A stretch of 5,999 bases of DNA from Candidatus Omnitrophota bacterium (GTDB lineage Bacteria > Omnitrophota > Koll11 > Aquiviventales > Aquiviventaceae), in contig JAHFGU010000100.1 of NCBI GenBank assembly GCA_023247285.1, forward strand, positions 1 through 5,999, given 5' to 3'. Within the stretch, counting starts at the first letter, position 1. Each line of letters opens with the position of its first letter. The position numbers and the translations under genes were made by a program. This document shows, piece by piece, positions 1 to 5,999 of this stretch. The notes under the pieces were generated by a model that ran no database searches, was not told the DNA's origin, and saw nothing but the letters and a program-made list of their open reading frames with translations.

Positions 1-922
1 TGATGAAGACGTCCTCGAGCGAGGCCTGCGCGGCGGAGAGCTCGCGCAGCGTCCACTGCCGCTCGACGGCGAGGCGGAAAATCCCCTCGCGGACGTCCTC
101 GCCGCCGCTCGTTTCAATGTCGAACGAGACATGCCCGTCGGTGCGGCCGGCCGGGCTGACGCGCGCCACCCCGGGCAGCTGCTGCAGCGCGGCCTGCACC
201 GTCCCCGCATCGCCGCGCACCTCCACGCGCACGATCTGCGTGCCGGTCAGGCGCCGCCGGAGCTGCTCCGGCGTGTCCACGGCCGCGATGCGGCCCTGGT
301 TGATGATGGCCACGCGCCGGCAGGTCATTTCCACTTCCGGCAGGATGTGCGTCGACAACAGGATCGTGGCGGTGCGGCCCAGTTGAGTGATGAGCTCCCG
401 CGTCTGGCGGATCTGGTGCGGGTCCAGGCCTACGGTGGGCTCATCCAGAATGAGGATCTTCGGCTGCGCGAGGAGGCAGTCGGCCAGGCCGACCCGCTGG
501 CGGTAGCCTTTGGAGAGCCGGCCGATGAGGCGGCGGGTGACGTCGGCGAGCTGGCACTGCTCGATCGCCGCACCCACCCGCCCGCGGAGCGCGCTCCGCG
601 CCACCCCCTTGATCGCGGCCCGGTACTCGAGATATTCGGTGACGCGCAGCTCCGGGTACAGCGCCACGTGTTCGGGCAGATACCCGATGCGCTGCCGCAC
701 CGCCAGGGGCTGCTCGGTGACGTCCAGCCCGTCGATGCGCACGATGCCGGCGGTCGGGGCCAGCATCCCGGTGAGGATGCGCAGCGTCGTGGTTTTGCCC
801 GCCCCATTCGGGCCCAGGAAGCCCATGATCTCGCCGGGCTGCACCTGGAAGGTCACGTCCGAGAGGGCCGTGATCGTGTCGTACCGCTTGGTCAATCCCG
901 CAACATCGATAGGCAGGGCCAT
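1..922 (-). CDS. ABC transporter ATP-binding protein, GldA/NatA-like (partial, 3' end outside window)
   Basis: This is the ATPase subunit of an ABC-2 type exporter, a cytoplasmic motor that pairs with a membrane permease. From the ATG at 922-920 the minus strand is open for 307 codons to the left edge with no stop. All nucleotide-binding motifs are intact: Walker A GPNGAGKT (residues 37-44), a GYLPE Q-loop region (80-84, Glu in the usual Gln place, which is common in GldA-like proteins), signature LSKGY (136-140), Walker B ILILDEP (156-162), D-loop GLD (165-167) and switch His192 in STH. After about residue 230 comes the C-terminal extension typical of the family, ending in LEDVFI (302-307), which normally sits close to the stop, so only a few residues should be missing. 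It is divergent from the plus-strand operon; the permease would be expected just left of the window. The exported substrate cannot be told. The fold is certain; the gliding-type subfamily is inferred. Confidence 0.95.
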   Translation of the reverse strand, partial: MALPIDVAGLTKRYDTITALSDVTFQVQPGEIMGFLGPNGAGKTTTLRILTGMLAPTAGIVRIDGLDVTEQPLAVRQRIGYLPEHVALYPELRVTEYLEYRAAIKGVARSALRGRVGAAIEQCQLADVTRRLIGRLSKGYRQRVGLADCLLAQPKILILDEPTVGLDPHQIRQTRELITQLGRTATILLSTHILPEVEMTCRRVAIINQGRIAAVDTPEQLRRRLTGTQIVRVEVRGDAGTVQAALQQLPGVARVSPAGRTDGHVSFDIETSGGEDVREGIFRLAVERQWTLRELSAAQASLEDVFI

Positions 923-932
923 GGGTTCCTCT

Positions 933-961
933 ATTTCACGTCGGTCTGGCCTACTTGTCAA
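933..961 (-). promoter_or_regulatory. Putative sigma70-type promoter of the ABC ATPase gene
   Basis: Read on the minus strand, a perfect -35 hexamer TTGACA (961-956) is followed after exactly 17 nt by TGAAAT (938-933), which matches the -10 consensus at four of six positions. Transcription would begin near 926, leaving about four bases before the ATG at 922. A purine-rich AGAGGAA (932-926) lies where a ribosome binding site would be, but it would be mostly lost if this start is used. The assignment rests on consensus matching only. Confidence 0.5.
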
Positions 962-983
962 GAGGAGGGAATTCGGGTAGCAT
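955..983 (+). promoter_or_regulatory. Putative sigma70-type promoter of the lipoprotein gene / operon
   Basis: TTGTCA (955-960, five of six consensus bases) is separated by 17 nt from TAGCAT (978-983, four of six). Transcription would start near 990, immediately before the ATG at 992, giving a leaderless message. The -35 box overlaps that of the opposite promoter in the 9-bp palindrome-like CTTGTCAAG (954-962). A strong-looking AGGAGG (963-968) falls inside the spacer and is 23 nt from the ATG, too far to serve it. The assignment is by consensus only. Confidence 0.5.
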
Positions 984-991
984 ACGAATTA

Positions 992-1360
992 ATGACGCGT
1001 CATGTTGTCGTCGGAGCCGGCCTGGTGCTCGCCGTGGGATGCGCCGGCGTGGGCCCCTCGCACATCGGCCAGACCGCCGGCACGATTGCGGGTGCCGCCA
1101 TCGCCCCGGGCATCGGCGCGCCGATCGGGTCGCTGGTCGGCTTAGCGATCGGCATGTTGGTGCAGGACCAAGTGGACAAGGCCACCGAGAATCGCGAGCG
1201 CCGCGAGTTGCGCAGCGAGCTGGCGAGCAAACCGGCTGCGGGCGCGCCCGGCAGCAGCCCAGCCGCTGTGCCGCAAGGCGAACCAACCAGAGTCTGGGTG
1301 GACGAGCAGGCCCGCGCCGGCCGCATTCTCCCCGGCCATTTCGAAACGCGGTACCTCTAA
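992..1360 (+). CDS. Small glycine-zipper lipoprotein
   Basis: This is a 122-residue putative lipoprotein of unknown precise function. A short positively charged start (MTRH) is followed by a hydrophobic stretch (5-16) and a lipobox-like A-V-G-C with Cys17 as the lipidation site; Ala at -3 is acceptable but not ideal. Residues 26-54 form a glycine zipper with small residues at every fourth position (G26, G30, G34, A38, G42, G46, G50, G54), the pattern of membrane-inserting glycine-zipper domains in envelope lipoproteins. A charged, probably helical segment (59-80) and a Pro/Ala-rich linker follow. The C-terminus carries RVWVDE (100-105) and GRILPGHF (110-117), reminiscent of the W/PGH(W/F) tails of other small envelope proteins. 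The ATG at 992 is the first plausible start, since the open frame upstream lies antisense to the ABC gene. It sits 18 bp ahead of the next gene and is probably cotranscribed with it. Envelope location is inferred. Confidence 0.82.
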   Translation: MTRHVVVGAGLVLAVGCAGVGPSHIGQTAGTIAGAAIAPGIGAPIGSLVGLAIGMLVQDQVDKATENRERRELRSELASKPAAGAPGSSPAAVPQGEPTRVWVDEQARAGRILPGHFETRYL

Positions 1361-1378
1361 GACATCCGTTCCTGCCTC

Positions 1379-2862
1379 ATGAGCGCATCCGCCGATGTGA
1401 CCGTCTGGGCATCCCGCATGACGCGCCGCGCGCAGCAGGCGGTGACCTTGACCGCCGCCGTATGGCTGGCGCTCGGCCTCGGCGCGGTCTGGCTCATCGC
1501 CTGGAAATATCGCGGCGCCGCCGGGCTCTGGCGAGTGGGCATCGGGGCGGCGGCCATCGCGGTGGCCGGCGCGGTTGCCTGGTGGGTGCGCCGCCACTGG
1601 CTCTCGACGCGCGCCGGCCTCAGCTATTTGGATCAGGCGCTCGGGCTCCAGCAGCGGCTCGTGACCGCCGCGGAGTTCGCGGCAGCACCGCAGCCCCCTG
1701 CCTTGTATCCGTTGCTGCTTAAGGACGCGGCCGCGCGGTGCCAGCGCGCGCAGGTCACGCTCCCCCGTCCGTTCAACCGATGGACCGGCGTCGCAGCGGT
1801 CGCGCTGCTGCTGCTGTGGCTGCTGCCGTTTGGTCAGCGGCCGTCGCTGATGCGACTGGCTCAACGTCCCTCGGTGCCTCTGCCGCCCCCGCCGCGGCCC
1901 GAGCCCCCGCCGCCGCCCCCGCCGCAGGACCAGCAGCGCCAGCCATCGCAGAGCTCCTCGTCGGGACAGCCATCCGGCGGGCAGCAGGACCAACAGCGCA
2001 GCAACGCTGGAAGCGGCCAGTCGTCTCCCAAGTCGCAACAAAGCGGCCAAGCTCCTATCCAGCAACACGACGCCGGGTCACGCAGCGATGGATCCTCCGG
2101 CCAGACCGGCGCGGGGCAGCGGCGAGAACAGCAGAATTCGTCAGGGCAGGGGAACGAGCAGCGCTCGCGCGACGCGCAGCAGCAGGACGCATCCCAGACC
2201 GGCCAGCCGCAGCAAGCCGGCCAGCCGCAGCAGGCCAACACCCAAGCATCCCGGTCGGGTCGTGCGCAGCAGCGCGAGGGCCAGCGCGCCGGCGACGCGG
2301 ATCGAGCCGGGAAGGGCGGCGGGCAGCAGCAGCGTCCAGGCGGCAACCAAGAGCAGGCCGGCCGCGAGGGCGCGCAGGGACGGCAGGCCCAGCCATCAGG
2401 CCAGCAGCCAGGCGAGCGCAGCGACGCAAGCGGCGGGCAGGCTGCGGGCGCCGGCTCTGAAGCCATGAAGGCGGAGATCCAGCAGCTGCTCAAACAGATG
2501 TCCGGCGAGTTGAAAGAGCTGCAGGCGCAGCTGGAATCCTCCCAACCGCAGCAGGTGTCGCAGGCCGGCACCAGCGCCGACCCCAACCTCTATGAATCCC
2601 CCTCGCTGCCGCCGCAGCCTGTCGGCGGCGCCGAGGTGCCGATGTCGCTGGAGACTGATGCGAAACCCGGCAGCCAGCGCCACGGGCAGGGCGTGGGTCG
2701 TCCCGGCGATCAGCCGGCAGCCGATGCGCCGCGCGCCCGCGCCGAAGCCGCGCAGTTGGCCGACGAGCCACGCGACGAGCCGGCTGCCACGCGCCAGCCG
2801 GTGCCGCCGGAGTACCGCAGCGTTTTGGAGCGCGTCCAGAGCCCGGAGGAGCCCGCGCGCCG

Positions 2863-2866
<4 letters not shown>
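1379..2866 (+). CDS. DUF4175-like membrane protein with long Gln/Gly/Ser-rich linker
   Basis: This 495-residue protein has an N-terminal membrane module: hydrophobic segments at about 21-41, 52-70 and 136-150. Between the second and third lies LDQALGLQQRLVTAAEF (84-100), which resembles the 'LD..LGL..RL.TA.E' stretch of DUF4175-type proteins found beside MoxR/VWA genes. A proline-rich tract (166-183) leads into about 175 residues of Gln, Gly, Ser, Ala and Arg (184-359), almost surely disordered. A short heptad-like segment (361-387) may be a coiled coil. The tail has VPPEYRSVLERV (475-486), like the 'VP..YR..V..Y' end motif common in these neighbours, though lacking the usual YF. It is shorter than full DUF4175 proteins (about 800 residues), the linker replacing most of the middle. 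No Shine-Dalgarno precedes the ATG at 1379; ATG 1418 (Met14) is an alternative start. It overlaps moxR by ATGA. Role unknown; a scaffold or sensor for the MoxR/VWA complex is an inference. Confidence 0.82.
1874..2455 (+). other. Low-complexity coding segment: proline tract plus Gln/Gly/Ser-rich region
   Basis: This segment encodes residues 166-359 of the DUF4175-like protein. The first part (1874-1927) is runs of CCG/CCC codons giving Pro blocks broken by Arg and Glu. The rest is dominated by CAG, GGC/GGG, AGC and GCG codons with many QQ pairs and almost no hydrophobic residues. The segment has no in-frame stop and its codon phase is kept from the membrane module to the C-terminal coiled coil, so it is a genuine linker and not a frameshift artefact. 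Confidence 0.8.
2199..2234 (+). repeat. Two tandem copies of an 18-bp coding repeat
   Basis: CCGGCCAGCCGCAGCA occurs at 2199-2214 and again at 2217-2232, a period of 18 bp. It encodes the hexapeptide [T/A]GQPQQ twice in a row (residues 274-285). The copies are nearly identical at DNA level, which suggests recent slippage or duplication within the Gln-rich linker. The period is a multiple of three, so the frame is kept. Confidence 0.8.
2845..2851 (+). promoter_or_regulatory. Ribosome binding site of the MoxR gene
   Basis: GGAGGAG ends 11 nt before the ATG at 2863, inside the last codons of the preceding gene. It is the clearest Shine-Dalgarno in the operon and fixes the MoxR start at the ATGA overlap. 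Confidence 0.7.
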
Positions 2867-3873
<1,007 letters not shown>

Positions 3874-3881
3874 CGCTCCCG

Positions 3882-4769
3882 ATGCCGCTGAGCCCCTGGC
3901 TGACGCCAGCGCTCATCAGCCGGCTGGAGGCGCTCCAGCTCTCCGTGAAATGGGTGCGGGCCGGCCCGCGTCTCGGCGGCCGGTTCGCGGTCAATCGCCG
4001 CGGCTCCTCGGTGGAGTTCGCCGACTACGCCGCCTACGCCCCCGGCGATGACATCCGCTCGATCGATTGGAACCTCTACGCCCGCCTCGACAAGCTCTTC
4101 GTGAAGACGTACAAGGAAGAGATCGCGCTCGCCGTCGAGCTGCTCGTGGATGCCACCGCGTCGATGGCGCTGCCGACCCCGGAGAAGTTCCTCCGCGCCG
4201 CGCGCTTGGCGGTGTGCCTCGGCTACATCGGGCTGGCCGATCAGCATCATGTGCGGCTCTCGTGGATCCGGCCCGGGCGCATCAGCGCCACCCCGTGGTG
4301 GGACCGCCGCGCGCATCTGCCTGATCTGGCGGCGGCCGCAGAGACCGCCGCGCCCGCCGGCCAGGTCGCGCTGGCGGAGTGGATGCGGCGCGCCACCGCG
4401 GCCCTGCGCATCCGCGGCGGGCAAGCGCTCGTCATCACCGATGGCATGGTGCCGCCGGCCGAGTTCTTCCGCGCCATGCACGAGCTGTCCGTGCGCAACC
4501 TGGAGATCAAGGTGATCCAGGTGGTCTCGCCTGACGAGCTGCACCCGGCGCGCTTGGTGCGCGGGGGCGTGCTCGTCGACGCGGAAACCGGCCAGACGCA
4601 CCAGCTCGCGTACCGCCCGGCCGAGCTGGAGCGCGCGGTCGCGGACCACAACGAGCTGCTCGTGCGCTTCTGCAAGCGGGAAGGCATCCTCTTCGCGCAG
4701 CACCGGATCGATCAGCCGCTGGAGCGTTTCCTCACCCGCACGCTGCCGCGCCTGGGATTCCTGGAATGA
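3882..4769 (+). CDS. DUF58 domain-containing protein (VWA-like fold)
   Basis: A 295-residue soluble DUF58 protein, the usual partner of MoxR ATPases. The family hallmark lies at residues 41-80: GSSVEF, then YAPGDDIRSIDWNLYARLDK (52-71) and LFVKTYKEE (72-80). A VWA-like beta-alpha domain follows, with a metal-site motif D90-A-T-A-S94-M and a second acidic strand VITDG (184-188, Asp187). It then shows KVIQVVSPDELHP (210-221), also typical. There is no membrane segment, so it is the short cytoplasmic form. The ATG at 3882 is eight bases after the moxR stop and lacks a Shine-Dalgarno, so translation is probably coupled to moxR; the hallmark at residue 41 supports this start. The stop overlaps the next gene by ATGA. 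The metal motif has Thr where DxSxS has Ser, a mild change that could still bind metal. Assignment is secure; the molecular role is not known. Confidence 0.95.
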   Translation: MPLSPWLTPALISRLEALQLSVKWVRAGPRLGGRFAVNRRGSSVEFADYAAYAPGDDIRSIDWNLYARLDKLFVKTYKEEIALAVELLVDATASMALPTPEKFLRAARLAVCLGYIGLADQHHVRLSWIRPGRISATPWWDRRAHLPDLAAAAETAAPAGQVALAEWMRRATAALRIRGGQALVITDGMVPPAEFFRAMHELSVRNLEIKVIQVVSPDELHPARLVRGGVLVDAETGQTHQLAYRPAELERAVADHNELLVRFCKREGILFAQHRIDQPLERFLTRTLPRLGFLE

Positions 4770-5999
4770 CGCTGCTCGCGCCGGCCGCCCTCGCGTGGCT
4801 GGCCGCGGTGCCGGTCCTCATCTGGCTCTGGCGGCTGGCCTCGACGCAGCGGCGCATCGTCATCCCCAGCCTCGTGCCGTTCCAGCACCTGCTGCGCCGC
4901 GCGCCACGCCGCCGCACGCGCGTGGTCGTGACCGTCCTCTTTTGGCTGCAGCTTGCCGCCATCCTGGCGACGGCCGGCGCGCTCGCGCGGCCGGCGCTGG
5001 TGCGCCCGCCCGCGCGCACGCTGCTGGCGATCCTCGACACCTCGGCGAGCATGCAGGCCGGGCGCGCGTTCGCGCAGGCGCGCCAGGCGCTGCTGCGCCG
5101 CCTGGCAGGCAAGCCGCCGGGCGAGCAGGTGCTCCTCATGCGGACCGCCCCGCTGGGCCCGCTGCTGCCGCAGGCGACCAACGACACCGCGGCACTCGTG
5201 CAGGCTGCGCAAGAGGCCGAGGCGGTCGACCTCGGCGGCAGCCTGGGCGCTGCGGCGCGCGTGGGCGCGGCCCTGCTGCCCGCGCGCCCCGATGAGATCC
5301 TCGTGGTGACGGATGAGCCGGCGCCGAGCGCGCCGGGGTCCGGCGTGCGCTGGGTGCGCGTGGGCCGTCCGGCGGCGAACGCGGCGAACGCGGCGATCGT
5401 CGGCGTGGAATCGCAAGGGCCGCTGTGCCAGCCCGCGGATGCGCGCGCCATCGTCACCGTGCAGAATTTTTCCGACCGGCCCGCGCAGGTGCTGTTGACG
5501 GCGCACGCGGGGCGCGAGGTCGCGCGGTCCAGCGCGGAGATCGCCCCCGGCGCGCAGCAGGCGATGTCCCTGGAGATCCCGCAGGACGTCGCCGGATGGG
5601 TCCGCGTGCAGCTGCACGCGCGCCCCGATGCGCTGGCGGTCGACAACCAAGCCTGGGTGCCGGCGCGGCGCACGGCATCGCGGCCGGTGCTGCTGCAGCA
5701 TGCGTCGCCGCCGGTCCAGCGCGTGCTCGGCGCGTGGCTCAATGCGTGCGAAGCGGTGCGCTGGACCACCGAGCCTGGGGCGGCCGGCGGCCAAGCCGTG
5801 GTGATCACCGACGAGGCCTCGGCGGTTCCTGCCGCGGCCTCCGGCGTGCTGGTGTTTCCGCGCGCGGCATCGCCGCCAGCCGCCAGCTACTGGATGGCGG
5901 ACACCGGCCATCCGGTCGCCGCGTATCTCGATCCGGTGGCGGCGGTCACCGCGGCGCTGGATCGCTCGGGCGCGGGGGCGGCCGGCGTGCCGGTCATCG
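4766..5999 (+). CDS. BatA-like membrane-anchored VWA domain protein (partial, 3' end outside window)
   Basis: The first 411 codons of a membrane-bound VWA protein. The N-terminus is a BatA-type module: LLAPAALAWLAAVPVLIWLW (3-22) as a first membrane helix, the IPSL motif (33-36), a basic stretch RRAPRRRTR (44-52) and a second helix (about 53-75). The VWA domain begins at LLAILDTSASM (86-96) with a full DxSxS metal motif (D91, S93, S95) and a later strand ILVVTDE (178-184). Residues about 210-300 look like an Ig-like beta domain ending in the common DNQAWV (293-298), followed by an alpha/beta region like the class I glutamine amidotransferase-like domain of such proteins. Relatives usually reach 600-750 residues with a last membrane helix, so roughly the second half is missing. 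The ATG overlaps the DUF58 stop, with only a weak GGGA (4754-4757) upstream. It is likely the membrane partner of the MoxR/DUF58 pair; the later domains are inferred. Confidence 0.92.
   Translation, partial: MTLLAPAALAWLAAVPVLIWLWRLASTQRRIVIPSLVPFQHLLRRAPRRRTRVVVTVLFWLQLAAILATAGALARPALVRPPARTLLAILDTSASMQAGRAFAQARQALLRRLAGKPPGEQVLLMRTAPLGPLLPQATNDTAALVQAAQEAEAVDLGGSLGAAARVGAALLPARPDEILVVTDEPAPSAPGSGVRWVRVGRPAANAANAAIVGVESQGPLCQPADARAIVTVQNFSDRPAQVLLTAHAGREVARSSAEIAPGAQQAMSLEIPQDVAGWVRVQLHARPDALAVDNQAWVPARRTASRPVLLQHASPPVQRVLGAWLNACEAVRWTTEPGAAGGQAVVITDEASAVPAAASGVLVFPRAASPPAASYWMADTGHPVAAYLDPVAAVTAALDRSGAGAAGVPVI
5372..5396 (+). repeat. Short 9-bp tandem repeat in the VWA gene
   Basis: GCGGCGAAC is present twice (5372-5380, 5381-5389) and then partly (GCGGCGA, 5390-5396). 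It encodes AAN-AAN-AA at residues 203-210, in the link between the VWA domain and the following beta domain. The period keeps the frame, so this is probably harmless slippage in a flexible linker. Confidence 0.7.

Noticed and set aside
963..968. AGGAGG as the ribosome binding site of the lipoprotein gene
   Set aside because: It is 23 nt from the ATG at 992, with no usable in-frame start closer; ATT at 971 is only 2 nt away.
131..991. Open frame on the plus strand running in frame into the lipoprotein gene, suggesting a 409-residue protein
   Set aside because: It lies wholly antisense to the ABC ATPase, whose motifs are intact, and its translation shows no recognisable domain. The lipoprotein signal peptide at 992 gives the true start.
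1361..1378. Possible terminator between lipoprotein and DUF4175-like genes
   Set aside because: The 18-bp gap has neither an inverted repeat nor a T-run, so read-through is expected.
1142..2068. Minus-strand open frame of 308 codons opposite the lipoprotein and DUF4175-like genes
   Set aside because: Low-complexity Arg/Ala/Gly-rich translation without motifs; it spans two plus-strand genes and is a by-product of high GC.
1876..2460. Possible CRISPR-like or mobile repeat because of the repetitive CAG/GGC pattern
   Set aside because: Repeats are irregular, codon-phased and encode a continuous linker; there are no evenly spaced spacers or terminal inverted repeats.
1861..2586. Cys-rich minus-strand open frame of 241 codons
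   Set aside because: The cysteines and tryptophans are the complement of the CAG/GGC-rich linker codons; no domain, no ribosome site, and the plus-strand frame continues into a coherent C-terminus.
4712..5911. Minus-strand open frame of 399 codons opposite the VWA gene
   Set aside because: Arg/His/Gly-rich shadow of a strong plus-strand BatA-like gene.

Overview
The window is GC-rich (by eye well above 60 %, with most third codon positions G or C) and reads as chromosomal DNA of a Gram-negative-type bacterium. The clues are a probable lipoprotein with a glycine zipper and an operon of the MoxR / DUF58 / BatA type. The phylum cannot be fixed from the sequence. It carries no mobile element, tRNA, rRNA or CRISPR array, and no gap of more than about 70 bases lies between genes.

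Layout. Bases 1-922 (minus strand) hold most of an ABC transporter ATPase of the GldA/NatA (ABC-2 exporter) type, running off the left edge. Bases 923-991 are a compact divergent promoter region. On the plus strand follow five genes: a 122-aa glycine-zipper lipoprotein (992-1360); a 495-aa membrane protein with a very long Gln/Gly/Ser-rich linker, resembling DUF4175-type proteins (1379-2866); a MoxR-family AAA+ ATPase (2863-3873); a DUF58 protein with a von Willebrand A-like fold (3882-4769); and a BatA-like membrane-anchored VWA protein cut off by the right edge (4766 onward). Spacings are 18 bp, 4-bp ATGA overlap, 8 bp and 4-bp ATGA overlap, so the last four, and probably the lipoprotein too, form one translationally coupled operon.

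How the genes fit together. MoxR ATPases are chaperone-like AAA+ motors that work with VWA-domain partners, and MoxR-DUF58-BatA-like VWA is a recurrent neighbourhood (Bat operon and related loci) linked to cell-envelope integrity, stress tolerance or assembly of protein complexes. The Q/G/S-rich protein appears to be anchored in the membrane and could act as scaffold or sensor. The exact substrate is unknown. GldA-like ABC ATPases are often encoded close to such operons; here the ATPase is divergent.

The most unusual features are the promoter region, where two opposed sigma70-like promoters appear to share the same -35 bases and both put the start codon only about 10 nt beyond the -10 box (leaderless or nearly leaderless mRNAs); the perfect four-residue glycine periodicity of the small lipoprotein; and the extreme low-complexity linker of the DUF4175-like protein.
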